A DNA stretch of 64,000 bases. Source: Pomphorhynchus laevis. Its lineage: Eukaryota > Acanthocephala > Palaeacanthocephala > Echinorhynchida > Pomphorhynchidae. The stretch is taken from positions 180,924 through 244,923 of the forward strand of contig WNNJ02002383.1 of assembly GCA_012934845.2 (NCBI GenBank). Direction: 5' to 3'. This document shows, in pieces, positions 23,930 through 36,754 of this stretch; the stretch's first letter is position 1; each line of letters opens with the position of its first letter. The translations under genes and the position numbers were made by a program. The notes below the pieces were generated by a model. The model made no database searches. It was not told the DNA's origin and was given only the letters and a program-made list of their open reading frames with translations.

Positions 23930-24752
23930 AAAATCTTGTAAATTATTTGTTGTATAAAAAATGAAATAGAATTTTACTGTTTAAATGTGGTGTTATTTAT
24001 TTATTTTTATCATTGTTTTTACCATCACAAATCCAGAAATAAAAATAATTACGACAGTCAAAAGACAAATGCTCCCGTAGACGGGTTTGCAGAAGAGCGC
24101 ATATGGGCGTGAAGATTTACTTTTCATAAATTCAACGTTCATTGTTAATCAATGTTTTTTTACTTTAATAAATTCTCACATTCAAAAAAAATTACACTTG
24201 TGTTGAGTTTTCTGTTAAAAAACCATTAAACCGATTAAGTTTTTCATTACATCATGTCACTAAATTAACATCAAAATTAAATTTTTAAACAGAACTATTT
24301 GGAAACTTTTTCTCCAGATATTAGCAGGTTGCTAATGGCTCAACGCATTAATGGGACATGAGCAAATTAGCTCTTTAGGCTCTATAAAATCGGATATTAA
24401 ATTTATTCGCAAATAGTCCAGTTAATCACTCCTCGTTATCTCATCATTTAGCAGTCAATTTGATCAGCTGTTGTAAAGTCAGGTATTAATCCAACTCCTC
24501 AAATCGAATGACAATTATTAAATTGAATGACAATAACTTCCAATAAGCTATTAAAAGCATATAGAGAATAATCCAAATAGCGGTTTTATTTAACAGAGTT
24601 AACACTATTTTATAAAATTATTAAAAAAATTACATTCCTATTAAAACATTACACAAGCGGTATCCTTAAAATAATATGATTTACATACGCGTAACGAATT
24701 GTAAAAATATAAAATCTTTAATGAAACCAAATTTGAAAAGCAAAGCTAAAAA
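23930..24752. other. Spacer, nothing recognised
   Basis: AT-rich sequence with no clear coding, repeat or RNA signal. Confidence 0.5.
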
Positions 24753-24882
24753 TCAGAGATTGTGTTTGATTTCGGAGAAGTCAACATGTCCAAACTGCTT
24801 AGCATGTTGCTCAGCTGCGATTTGGCCCTGAAGTCTTTGTCCACACTGATCACACTTTAAAGTAAAATATATTATATTTAAG
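24753..24882 (-). CDS. Terminal exon of an OTU1/YOD1-type zinc-finger protein
   Basis: The minus strand reads FTLKCDQCGQRLQGQIAAEQ, then HAKQFGHVDFSEIKHNL and a stop. The C-x2-C, x-H, x5-H spacing and the HAKxxGHxxFxE ending match the C-terminal C2H2 finger of the deubiquitinase OTU1/YOD1, which acts with p97/VCP in ER-associated degradation. UBXN1-like proteins have a similar finger. The acceptor is probably the CAG at 24883-24885. The catalytic OTU domain was not found upstream, so the gene may be broken or its exons hidden. Confidence 0.6.
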
Positions 24883-25344
24883 CTGTTTTAATTAGTTTAA
24901 TTTTATAAATTCGGTAATTACTTCAGTTTTCATTTATACTTTAGCTTACAGAATTATCATTCTTTATTGTTTACGTTATATATAAATTGACATGTTTAAT
25001 TACTTATCATTTAATATTACTAATATACGATTATTAAATTAAGTTACTTTATTATACAATATTTTTATATTACGTCATATAATATAAAAAGTTTACAGAA
25101 TGCTATGCTATAAAATATTGTTATAATGCAGGTATTCTCAAATTGAAGGGCTCAGACAATAAAAGTCTAGATTTTGAAACTTTAATCTTAATGTTTATAA
25201 AGTAGATGAGGCAGAAGTATGCATATTGCAGAGTACATCCTTTTGATCTATTAATTTTTACTAAGTGATTGATGTGCACACGAAAAACCTTGTAGTAAAG
25301 ACGAATATTCACAGAAAAGTTTTGTGCAATTTTTCAACAACTAC

Positions 25345-25420
25345 CTGGATTCCTTATAGATCATACAAGTATTACAGCATGTTGAAACGTTAGTGCTTAG
25401 TGTTTAGGCCCTGATGATCC
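25345..25420 (-). CDS. Possible upstream exon of the zinc-finger gene
   Basis: The minus strand reads NVSTCCNTCMIYKES and meets a GT donor at 25344. In phase it would join 24882 to give KES-S-LNIIYFTLKC. The CCNTC pair hints at a zinc ribbon. The start of the exon is unclear because a stop lies shortly upstream. Confidence 0.25.
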
Positions 25421-25745
25421 ACTGAGTACTACTGTTGGTGCAGGATGTTGTTCGTGGTTAGATCGTGTGGCAACTGATTCTTGACGATATTTGTATACTA
25501 GTTTGCAGAAACATGTCTTGAGTTAAAGCATAGAGCAGTATTACATCCTTACATTTCACAGCTTAATGACCTGCTCTGGAAATCTATTTCGAAAAGACGA
25601 ATATGATAAGTCGTAGAAATAAAGCCTACAATTTGACTTAAACGAAAATTTTAATTTTGCGAAATTTATTGAATTAACATTAAATTGGCAAATGCAAAGT
25701 AGACGCTTTTGATAACAAGCTCGTTTCGTGTTATGAGGGCGCTAT

Positions 25746-26133
25746 GGGTTACGTGAAGGCAAAGTGGTAGCTTTTGATTGAGGTTGGTTAATACCAACTA
25801 ATTGATTTATAGACTTGAGCTTAAAGATTTCTCGATCAGAAAGAATTGATGCAGTTTTTGGAAGATCAAAAATATCACGAATATATAATAAACTCGGAGG
25901 TAGTCTTGGTAATATTGTTAAGGTGTACTCAAAAGATATACTTACGGTGTGTTCAACAAGACAGCATTTACATTTATCAAACTGGGCGCATTAAATGTAT
26001 TTTAATTTGGTAATTTCACAGGTAAGCCGCATAATGGAATCGGTTTGAAAAAGAACGAATTTCTACAGTCATACAATAGAGTACCAAGATTGCTCACACA
26101 TGTATCAGTTGGTACATTTTCATAAACACTCAC
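25746..26133 (-). CDS. Unassigned coding-like segments
   Basis: Two minus-strand open stretches look protein-like rather than random. About 26003-26133 reads VSVYENVPTDTCVSNLGTLL then YDCRNSFFFKPIPLCGLPVK. About 25746-25990 reads LTILPRLPPSLLYIRDIFDL, PKTASILSDREIFKLKSINQ and LVGINQPQSKATTLP. They could be exons of the same minus-strand gene as 24753-24882. I do not recognise the family. Confidence 0.3.
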
Positions 26134-26139
26134 GATGAG

Positions 26140-26829
26140 TATTTACAAAATTCAAAGTTTTTCATTTTATAACATTTTCAAAGTATAATAGCATATTATA
26201 AGAAATATAATTATTATAATTATTTATGATATAATAATTTATAATTTGATAAATGCATCGGAAAAATAAACATATTTCGCGGTTTACCGTTAGAGGGTGA
26301 TGTATATCACCTAATTAATAATGAGTGATCACAATTAGAACACTATGGATATCACTTAATTAATGATGCTTTATCAAATCGATATGAATGGCTTTGGGCG
26401 AATTTGAACTAGAAAATAAGTACTTTATGTGTAACTCATATATATCATACATTTAACATATATAGCTTGTATTTTTGTTCATATATAGTTTATAGATGAG
26501 TTACCGAAACTATGGGTTTATCAGGTTGTGTAGAGTCAGAAGTTATATAAGTGGATACCGAAGCTAATTTCAAGTGCATAATCCCTTTGTGTGATCGAGG
26601 AAAACTACGTGGTTATAACGAAAAATGCATATTAATATACAAGCGTCACCAATTAAATGATCTCGTGATTACATCAACGTGCTGTATAAAATGTTTTGAA
26701 TAAATCAATGCGTCTCGGAAAACGAGGATGTGAAATTCATATATTGAAGGGTTTTATACTGAGGAAATTTGAATATATTATAATACGTTGCATTGTTATA
26801 ATATTAATATTCATTAATATTAGAATATA
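26140..26829. other. Spacer, nothing recognised
   Basis: AT-rich. Some moderately complex sequence lies around 26500-26760, but no open frame or known motif was found. Confidence 0.45.
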
Positions 26830-29800
26830 ATTTATTTAGAGTGGCCCTTGTGGTAAATAGAACCACTTACAGGCACATTATAAAAATTAAAAGACAAGTT
26901 TACGTCCGATGAATGTTTGAACTTGTATGTAGAGTTATTGAATTGATTGCGGCTGAAAGTGTTATTTTAGTTCGTTTGCAAGAAGTATGGCGATCAAGGA
27001 AGTTTTGAAGTGTTTAAGCGACGTCAATGATTTTGTGTCACGAGGAAGTTTGTTCCAAAGGCGTGGTGCAGCGATGGTAAACGCACGATATCCGTGATTA
27101 CCGTTGTGACGGGGGACGAAAAGCGAGTAGGAGCGATGACTTCTTAGGGAGAGACCAGTCGTCATATAGGATGCTCTATCAGGAAGATATATATAAGAAG
27201 GGTTGTGCCGGAATTTGATTTGCCATGCAAATGTGAGAATTTGAGAGGTTATGCGGCTCGAAATGTCGAGCCAGTTAAGTATGCGGAGGGTGTTGGAGAT
27301 GTGGTCGTACTAGCGAAGGCGGAAGATGACTCTTGCAGCCGTGTGCAGAATCCTTTGTAAATAATGAAATCGATATGCTGGATAGTTTACGAGGAGACTT
27401 AAGCAATATTCTAGACGAGGCATGAAAAGACTGGAGATTAAAATAGCTGTCGATTTCACGTCGAGGTTTCTACGGACACTTTGTGTGTCACGGAGGATGA
27501 GGGAGCATGAACTTATCTTGCTACGAAAGAAAGGCAGAAACGAGAGATTATTGTCAAAAGGGACACCGAGGATTGTCATGATAGTCACTTCTGGTAGACG
27601 GAAATTGTGTATGCATACTGGAAAATCGAGGGTGTAAGAGTGGCGCGGTGTTATCCACATCATGTTAGATTTCTCGTTGTTTATAATCATACGGATTAAA
27701 CAAAGATATGCGTGAATTGCAGAGAGCCAAGACTATGCATCGGAAGCGAGGTTGGATGCAGATGTGAGTGTGCATGATGCATAGATTACTATATCGTCAG
27801 CGTACTGAATAACTTCAAAGCCGAAAGGGACCACGATGGAAGATAAATCAACAAGAAGAAAGGTGAAAAGAAGCGGCCCTAGAACGGATCCTTGTGGTAC
27901 ACCGCAGCTGAGAGGAACCGGCACAGAAGAGTTGGAGTTGGAGACTACGTGATAATAGCGATTTGAGAAGTAGGATTTGAACCAAGAAATGTCATGAGAC
28001 GAGAAGCAGTAACGTTGTCTGAGACATGAAAGAAGTATAGTGTGATCAACTACATCGAAGGCAGAGGATAAATTAAGTGAAATTACAAGGCTTACTAGAT
28101 GTTTGTCAAGAGCAAGAAGTAGATCATTGGAGAGTTTTGTGCAAGCGGTCATAGTAGAATGTTGTGGTCGATATGCAGATTGAAAAGGTGGAAACATAGA
28201 ATTTGATGATATGTAGTTGCTTACCTGTCTGAGGATGAGACGCTCGAAAAGTTTTGAGATGGTAGGAAGGTTTGATGTTGGTCTATAAGAGGAGGCGGAA
28301 CTGGGATCAAGATGATGCTTCTTTAATAATGGGTGAACTATGGCATGTTTGAACGACGAAGGGTAGTGTGATAAATGGATAGACATGTTGAAGACTCTTG
28401 TGAGATAAGAGCTGATGGTATCACTTAGTAACTTTAGAATGTATGTTGGAACATGATTGAGAGGAGAGGTTGAATTGGGTAATCGTGCTAGGGCATCAGA
28501 TACGCTTTCGATAGATAAAAGTGAAAAGTGAAACAGTACAGTATGATATGGGGCTAGGTAGGAAAAACTAGAAAATAATGGTACGTGGATTGAGGTCAAA
28601 GTTCGAGCTATTTTGCGTTGCAAATGAGATGCGAATTCGTTGGAAGAGATAGAGATAGACGTGACGGATTTGTTTCTACCCAAAAGGTTATTAAAGGATT
28701 TCCACGCGTGTTGATGATTGTCACGCAAAGATGTTTTGCTTTGTTAGTATGAGGAAGATTTTGGGTTCAGAAGATGTCGGTATTTGCATCGAAATTCGAG
28801 GTATTTTGAGTAAGATGAGTTTAATAGCTCGGTGATATTACGACGACGGAATCTTGAGTGCATTCGGTGAAGGTGTCGTAAGGAGCGCTTTGCTCTTCGG
28901 CAATCGCTATCGAACCAGGGCGCTCCTGACTGGCGGCGAGGCGTGCATTGTTTGAACGGCAAAATCATATCGAGTATGCCAATAAGTTCAGTGCTGTTCA
29001 TGTTGGTTAAGTCGTCAAGCAAAGTGTTAGTAAAGGCATCAAAAATTAGGAGTAGGGACGAGAGAAGGTTTATACGCAAGTTATTTAGATCAAGTAGTTT
29101 CCATGGACGATATATTTTGGGATGAGTAGGGTGTGGAGGATCATTGGTTTTAATGTTAATTGTGAAAAGGTAATGGTCGGATAGGCTCACATCTTTCACA
29201 GAAACGGTGCTGCAAGTAGACGATGATCGAACAAAGATGCAATCAGTGGTGCCACATTGGATACGAGTGGATTCGGTTGGGATATATATGAAGCCAATGT
29301 CAGATAATGTCTTGAGTAGGTGTGACGAGTGAGCGCATTATGGTCTTTGAAGTCGAATGTGGAGATCACCAAAAATAATGACGGGAGATGATGTAATGCT
29401 TTGGTTAGAGAGCATATCAAAGAGTTCGTCAAAGAATGTACGACATTGAGCAGATGAGCCTGGTCGATAGATAAGGGCGAAACAAATTCGTCTACTGAAG
29501 TGTATAGCGTTAAAGCACATCAGCTCGAATGACGTAGGGGCAACTGGAAAGTTTAGAACATGTAACGATATAGCGGGCAAAGAAAAGGAAAGTAGACCAC
29601 CATGGTTGATGCTTTCTGGATTACCATGCCGTGCACGTTCAGCAACGTTTAGGCTAAGGGATCCGAGTCTTCGAATGGATATGTCGTTTGTGGAATGCCA
29701 AGATTCGGTTAGGCAGAAAAGTGAAAGTGAGTTATTTTGGAAGACTTCGAGTGCAAGGTCAAGTTTGTGAAGTAAGGAACGAATGTTGATGATACCGATG

Positions 29801-30905
29801 TTAAGTGAGTATTTAGAAAGAGAGTTTAGGGAGGATGATTTGGAGTTAAATGGCGCGAAACAACCCAAGGAAGAGGAGGGAGAATCAGACAATTTTCGCC
29901 TCGTCGTTGTTTGCGATTTATCATGATGTCATATGGAGGGTGGTGATATATTTGGTTGAAATTCGGCGGAGATTAAATGAGTTTTTGCAAATGAATAATC
30001 TGTTATTGCGAATTATAAATTTATGCGAAGGATCCGCCAAACGTTTTTCGTGTAATTGTTTCCTGAGTAATTTTAGTGCTTCCACCTCAGGTGGTGAGAG
30101 ATCCGGGCTTACATAAACGTTTTAAATCGAGTCGATTCTCTCAGTTTGTAAGCATTGTTCAGAATTGACGTGGTGGTTGCTTCATCAGATGTAACAAGTA
30201 TCTACGGAGGAAAATCTTGACGTTTTGGAGGGAGTCGGCGTAAATGCAAACGACATGTGAATGCACAAAACACGTTCAACGATGCGATAAGATTCGATAC
30301 TAAAGCAAGATCGTATGATGAATTAGGTAGGCCACGTATTATTACGTTTGACGAGCGCCGTTGTTGCCTATCACATGCTTGAATTATTGTTAGGGGAGAT
30401 GTTGATTGACCATCGAATTTAGATGTTGTGAATACTAAGCGAGTCACTTCTTTGCGGATAATAGATGCGAAAGTTTGACGAGGTATTGAGAACTCTGGAT
30501 TAAAAGTTGGCACGGAAGGCGAAGAAGTGAGATTGAGAGATTCTATTATTGTTTGTAAATCATTAATAGAGTTATTGGCGCTCGCTAACGGCTGCTTTAA
30601 GTCGGATAATAACTTGGCGGAACATAACACACACAGAAAATTTCGAATGAAAAATTCCCTGGAAACTTGGCATGACACTTTTACGGAAGAATATATCGGA
30701 CAATCCAACGCAGTACACTTTAAATCTAGTGAAACAAACTCCCCTTGTGTGATAATAGATGACAAAGATTGTAATACACAGTTTGGAATCTGTATAGCGC
30801 TAGCAGCAAGAAAAGGATTGAATTGCGACACATAATCTTTAAGACGAGTTGTTGAGATGTCGTTGTAGGGTAATGGGGAATCTTTCACTATTTTGAGGTA
30901 GATGG
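26830..30905 (-). mobile_element. CR1-like LINE, nearly full length
   Basis: ORF1 (about 30888-29925) has a PHD-like cysteine pattern (CTALDC...FFIRNFLCVLC) and a C-terminal VIIRGLP...VYVSPDLSPPE domain typical of CR1-group ORF1 proteins. ORF2 (about 29892-26962) has an APE-type endonuclease (INIRSLLHKLD, CLTESWH, SPVIIFGDLH), RT (SYRPTSNLPTISKLFERLI, LNLSSAFDVVDH, SCGVPQGSVLGPLLF, VIQYADDIVIYAS) and a C-terminus with RLWNKLPRDTKSLTSLKHFK. The 3' tail ends near 26830 in AT repeats. Several frame changes make it defective, but all domains are visible in order. Confidence 0.9.
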
Positions 30906-31059
30906 CTTTCTATAGATCGTGATCGGTATATTTTTTAGAATTACCGTTTTCACAGTTTTGAGAAAAACAGTCCACGCAATTACGACCAGCTTTATTAGAT
31001 ACCAAACTTTTATTAACATTAATTAAATATACCATCTTTATGTATTACTTGACGATTTC

Positions 31060-31400
31060 ACTGTAAAAGCATATTTCACTAGAAATATGTTTTTCTTTTT
31101 TAATTTTCGGCGATGGAAACCAACCATACACATGGCCTTCGAACAAATGTACTCAGTATTTTGGCGAGTGGAGATATCATCCCTTATCCATACGCCAAGA
31201 TCTTTATAGCTCGAAACCAATTTAATCACTCGATTCCCTAGATGATATATCAGCACTGGAACAATATTACGTGATCTAATGTACAGACCATTAAAACGTC
31301 CCCACTTAAGAACCGTATCGATATCTGATTGAAGAATGTTTCGATCATTATCCGACTTGATGGCTCTCCAAATTTTTAAATCGGTTGTAAATAATAAAGA
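31060..31400 (-). mobile_element. Non-LTR RT C-terminal fragment
   Basis: The minus strand reads IWRAIKSDNDRNILQSDIDT, VLKWGRFNGLYI and VSSYKDLGVWIRDDIST, then AMCMVGFHRR, the stretch following the catalytic box in Jockey/CR1-like LINEs. A direct repeat of 31050-31100 lies at 31410-31510. Confidence 0.7.
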
Positions 31401-31529
31401 ATGCGAACTTATTACTTAACGATTTCACTATAAAAGGCATATAGAAGCTTTATATTTCACTGTAAAAGCATATTTCAATAGAAATATACTTTACTTTTTT
31501 AATTTTCGGCAATCAATGTTTTCAAATAC

Positions 31530-31733
31530 CTTTTTCGCAAATCAAACAGAGAGGATTTAAAACTTGTTGACATATAGGCAAATAATTTTTGACATCGACA
31601 AGCAGAATAAATATGCTCTCCTTAAATAATTCGTTTCTACTGAACTTGCAAACAGCTAGCTTGCGCAAACAACACATGGCAGCATAATTTGATGCCGAGT
31701 CATCTAGAAGTTGTATTATATCCTGCAATTTAT
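31530..31733 (-). CDS. Orphan host exon, helical repeat-like
   Basis: A 204-bp minus-strand exon is bounded by a TTTTTAG acceptor and a GTATTT donor and is open throughout (KLQDIIQLLDDSASNYAAMC, CLRKLAVCKFSRNELFKES, LPICQQVLNPLCLICEK). It looks like an armadillo/HEAT-type helical segment. No neighbouring exon is identified within the surrounding repeats. Gene unknown. Confidence 0.45.
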
Positions 31734-32117
31734 CTAAAAACAACACAAAATTAATTTAAACTTATTGTTAAGTAATACATCTTCACGCAAGTTAAGTAGA
31801 AAACATTTTATTATTATAATATTATAATATATCGCAAAAAAATAATATTAATATTCACTAATATAAAGATAAATACAATATTAATTTATAATATTAATAT
31901 AATATTAATTTATTAATATTAAAATGTAATGCATAATAATGTAATAAGGTAAATGTATAAATGTACAATAAACGCGTTTCCCTAATTTTTGTCAATTTTT
32001 GTTTATTTCGTTTATCTAAAAACAACACAAAATTAATTTAAACTTATTGTTAAATAATACATCTTCACGTAACTTAAGTAGAAAACTTTTTATTATTATA
32101 ATATTATAATATATTGC
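31728..32117. repeat. Duplicated exon-intron boundary
   Basis: 31728-31857 (exon edge plus intron) is repeated at 32012-32117 with few changes. The intervening sequence is AT-rich. A piece near 31970-32010 recurs at 33575-33620. Confidence 0.75.
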
Positions 32118-32389
32118 AAAATAATAATATTAATGTTGAGATTTATTAAGACCACTTTGCCTTTCAGCTTGGGTCAAACAAACAAGGAAAAACAGATTTG
32201 CAAATAAATTGGAAAAATTGAATAGAAAATGCTGCAATAAACATTCAAAATAGTTGATTGTTGAATATCAAATCACCATAATCAAATTTACGTTATGGAC
32301 ATGCTATCCGGTCAATACCACTGAGTGATAATTTCGATAAGTATACACATGTATAGACGTGAAAAAGTGATTGACAACATTCAGAACAG

Positions 32390-33120
32390 TAAAGACAATT
32401 ACAAGTCAAAGATCTTTCATGAATCATCACGCGTTTCACACAAATTTTAGCGTGATATTCATGTAATGATGCACGCCAAATAAGAGGTCTCTTACTATAA
32501 AAGCGATTTCTCCAATTCGCTTGAGTAAAACATGAGTTAACTCATACTCAGGGTCTAAAAGTGCGGTATTACTTTCAAGATTTTGAATATTTGTAAGAAA
32601 TTCATGGGTGAGAGATAGGTTGAAAAGATCTCTTATATAGATCGAGCATGGCTTCACCTTTGCTAGGAAACCTACGATAGTGCTAGAGCACATCGGTGAA
32701 ACCCCCGGCTATTCTTTTAATGTATCGAGTCTGGCAGTTATCGATTTGTCTAAAGTTGGATGATTTCAGGTCTGGCCAGAAGGATGATAATCCGTAAAGT
32801 AAACAAGGGAGTAACATTATTTGAAAATAATGTAGAGCACCTTCGAAAGATAAAGCTCCTAAATTAGCGAGTCTTGAGGTAGCACCTACTATCTTTGCGC
32901 ATTTGTTTTTTATATGAGAAGTGAATGACCATCTTTATGTCATTAAGATTCTTAGATATGTGTAATTAGAACAAAATTCTAGTTGTACATTGTCGATAGA
33001 AAGTTGATCAGACCGACATAGACGGCCGCCTCTACGAAATTTTATCACTTTTGTTTTACTTATATTAATCAACAATTCATTATCTTTACATATTATATTA
33101 ATAATATTAATATTCACTAT
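32390..33120 (-). mobile_element. Non-LTR RT C-terminal fragment, second family
   Basis: The minus strand reads LLINISKTKVIKFRRGGRLC, then LEFCSNYTYLRI, LLPCLLYGLSSFWPDLKSSN and RQIDNCQTRYIKRIAGGF, the post-catalytic region of a LINE RT. A cysteine-containing tail (CNCLYCSECC) follows near 32400. Confidence 0.7.
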
Positions 33121-33784
33121 TACAAAGCTAATACAATATTAATTAATAATATTAATGAGATATTTATTTACACCTCTTTGCTTCGCAGCATTAGATGATA
33201 AAAAATAGCGAAAATATCAAAAATACAAAAAGCATAAAACCTACAGTCACATCAAGTCAATCCGGACCCGAGACAACTTAGATAATTCAAATCAGGAAAA
33301 TACATGTAAAAGGGAATTACAAGATTCCTTGAAAAAACTGCAAATACACAGACAGGACCATCTTGCCAATTTACTATCAAGATGTTTAGTGAACGACCAT
33401 ATTGAGGTTAGTAAGACACCTAAGTAGCAATAACTATTTCAGAACTACAGATTATAGGTTCTATAAGAAAGACGATCCTGACGACGAAGAGGGCCTTCTT
33501 TCATCGTTAATATTAAACATTAAATATTAATAATATTATTAATATTATTAAATTATATTATTATAATATTATTAAACATGTTTCCCCAATTTTTGTCAAT
33601 TTTTGTTTATTCCGTTTAAAAAAGTTTGAAAAATAATATACATAAAAAATATTATACATACAATAAATATATACAATTACTACGATTACAACAATTACTT
33701 CAACGATTACATCGATTACAACGATTTAACAGCGTAATATCCATAAACAACGATTACAAGTGCTTCAACAATTACAAGTGCAAA

Positions 33785-34415
33785 ATGTCATTCAACAACT
33801 TTAAGTGGACACCACATCGACGAATCTACGCAGGACATAAAAAAGTCCACAAGGCAGACTACGTAGATAAACAGCAAAGTAACCCCAGATTCGCAACAAA
33901 ATCATCAATCGCCGCTGGATTGTCATACCCACATATGATAAGTGACCTACATCTTGTTAAGTCTGTGCCTCCTTAGTCTGACGATACCCACTCCACTCAA
34001 CCTGTCCTTGTCGAGTTGGAATGCTCAATTTGCAAAATGCCTTGCAGGATCACCAAATTTTGAAAATTCCGGGTTCACATGCGCCTTCGTTCTAGATGTG
34101 AGGGGTCTGGTCGTACACTTTTTGCATTACAACATCAACAAACTGCAAATAACCCAGATCTTCATGTCGTAAAATTGAACGTTATAACCTCATTAGATCA
34201 GCTGTCCTAGCATCTCCACAAATCAGTTTTGAAAAGAATACCGAAGGGCGCTAGATATCATAAAGCTAAGGCATTTACCCGCCTCTTAAATGACTGCGCA
34301 AATGAGAACATTCCAACATGCTGGCTTCGGTTGTTCACTTTATCAACTCGTGCTTACATCAGGTGAATCATCCGGGCGATCCCTTACATCTATCATCAAG
34401 GATAGAATTTTGAAA
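33785..34415 (+). mobile_element. LINE H, 5' half (interrupted)
   Basis: The open frame from 33785 (SFNNFKWTPHRRIYAGHKKV) is followed by LVELECSICKMPCR, a possible zinc finger, and VLKRIPKGARYHKAKAFTRL, a segment typical of the region upstream of the RT in R2/Proto-like LINEs. It continues at 36755 beyond the Naiad insertion. Confidence 0.62.
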
Positions 34416-34627
34416 TTTGATGATTAAATCAGCTAACTGAGTCTACGTATTTAATATAATTATAAAATAAACAAAACATAATAATGCTAAATCAAAATTT
34501 AATAATTAAATAATAAAATTAATAATTGTTTTTAGATTTTCTATAATTTAAATCAAGTTAAAAAAATAAATAAATTAAAATAAACGTCATTTTTATGAAT
34601 TGACTAATAAATAACAGACGTTGTATC

Positions 34628-34768
34628 AGAATAAGAATTAGAGGTCATCAGGAGGAACTGCTATGCTATCAGGTTTCGGCCCCTAACTCCTCTACCCAAC
34701 ATAGCAGCGGGGCCAAATACATGCTAATGATGTATTTCCTCTGAAATAACTATCTAGTATCTTATTCT
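34628..34768 (-). ncRNA. Naiad 3' hammerhead-like junction, copy 3
   Basis: Same helices and boxes as 22559-22699, with no change in the core. Confidence 0.52.
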
Positions 34769-35524
34769 AATGCAAAGTATATTATTTATTATCCATCCAT
34801 AAAAATTTGCCACTTAAGAGTTTAAATTTATTCTTTATATTATTGTGTTGATTTATATATTTTACTATTTTCTGCTTGATGTTATTTTTATAGTAACCTA
34901 GTTTAAAATATGTATCTATTAAATTATTTAAATGATTTTGAAGAAAGCCAATATCATTACATATTGTTGCAATTCTTAAAATTTCATTATTTAATGTATT
35001 ATATTTTATATTATATGGTATGCATGAATGCTCATGCAAAAATATGTTTCTTGTAAATTTAAATATGTCATCTTTACGATATAAATTAAAAGTAGTTTTA
35101 ATTGATGTTAATTTAATGTTCATATCTAGATATACACCTTCTTTATCATCAATATTGGTTTTATTAAGAATAAGACTACATGGATTAATTTGTTCACTAA
35201 TTGAATAAAAATTATTAGAATTAAATACACATATATCATCAATGTATCGAAACATATATTTCATATATTTATATTGTTTAGATTTAGTTTTTACACAGTT
35301 ATGAACAAATTCATATTCTATAAAGCTTAAAAACAAGTCAGCTATAATTGGGCTACTATTACCACCCATTGGAACACCTTTTACTTGTCTAAATATAGAT
35401 GTCCCTACTTTTAAATAATTTTGATTTATCAAAATATTTAAGGATTCTATTAATTCAATTTTATCCATATATTTATATTTATTTGATGGTTTAATTTTTG
35501 TTAGATAGGCGTTATAATTATTAT

Positions 35525-35527
<3 letters not shown>

Positions 35528-35612
<85 letters not shown>
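35528..35612. repeat. (AT)n microsatellite inside Naiad RT
   Basis: About 42 AT dinucleotides replace the short TATATGTATA present at the homologous place in copies at 8360 and 59540. The length is divisible so that the RT frame stays open as an Ile-Tyr repeat. Confidence 0.95.
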
Positions 35613-35615
<3 letters not shown>

Positions 35616-36754
35616 TTTTCCGAATATAAGGTTAATTAATTTTACTAACGCTTCTTTAATATCTACTAAATCTAGATTTGTATAAAGCGTACTAAAATCG
35701 TATGTATTTATATTTTGAAAATTTATTCCTTTTGTCTGTTCTAAAAATTCTTCTGTAGAATTAATACTGAAATAATGTTTTATACCAGTATTAATTTCGA
35801 TTATCTTGCAATATTTTTTAAAATGTGCTTTAATTACTTTAAGTATTTTATTCATATAGACAGAAAGTGGTTTTAATGTACATTTAAACGCACTACATAT
35901 GAACCTAGGTTTTATTGGATTTTTATGTAATTTTAGATTCCAATATAATATAGGTATAGTTTTATTATCTAATTCAACCTTTATACCCTTTTTATCCATT
36001 ATAGAACAGTGACTTGTAATAATTGTTTCTAAACTCAACTCACTACGTTCATATGTTAGATTTACATTTTAATTTATTATATAACGAATTGTAAATTTTA
36101 TTTTTGTCGTTGTTATTATTTAATCTATATTTATACCCTTTTGATAGCAGCTTTCTTAGTTCACAATTTTCAATTAATTCTAGATTATGGGTACATATAT
36201 GTTCATTTATTTTATCAAAACTAAGACAATTGCATTAAAACTAAGACAATTGCAAAACTTTTACAATTGCATTCTGTTTCCATTATTTTTTTAATGTTAT
36301 CGTTACATATTGATTTTAATTCTTTATTATAATTACAAATTTTTCGTCCAAATGGTGGTAGGAGTTTTTACCTTTTTTTAGGAATATATTTACTTAAATC
36401 TTACCCTATTATTTCTTTACTTTTAGAATTATTTAAAAGTCCAGCTATATTTATGTTATCTATACATTTATTAATGAAGTTTATGGTTAATGTATATTTT
36501 CTATTGTTATTATTTACATTTATTGTACGATTATAGTATTTTGTATTACAATAACTGTCTATTATACAACTTAGCCTATCATAGTCGTTAATTAATTTTT
36601 AATTTATTGAACATATGATATCTTTAGAAAAACTTCTTATATTTACATAAAGATCCTTTAGCTTATTATCACTTAAAAGTTGTTTTAATATTTCTAATTG
36701 TTCATGTATATACATATCCTTTTTAGCTTCCTTAAGATCACCTAGCAATCGGAC

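Larger units (their letters stand above)
34425..36750 (-). mobile_element. Naiad copy 3, nested in LINE H, in-frame AT microsatellite
   Basis: The longest RT frame is 36038-34782 (418 codons): TIPILYWNLKLHKNPIKPRF, TYDFSTLYTNLDLVD, RQVKGVPMGGNSSPIIADLF and YMFRYIDDICVF are all present with an intact catalytic box. Upstream, 36060-36730 holds the linker region, partly duplicated. The N-terminal GIY-YIG is absent. The terminus AACTGAGTCTACGTA is at about 34435. An (AT)n tract at 35528-35612 lies inside the reading frame. Confidence 0.9.

Noticed and set aside
25121-25312. Minus-strand open frame of 63 codons
   Set aside because: No motif, no matching splice signals in phase, and composition typical of AT-rich noise.
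34782-36038. Naiad RT read as a host gene because of its long open frame
   Set aside because: The GVPMGG and RYIDD boxes, flanking termini and five other copies show it is a retroelement.
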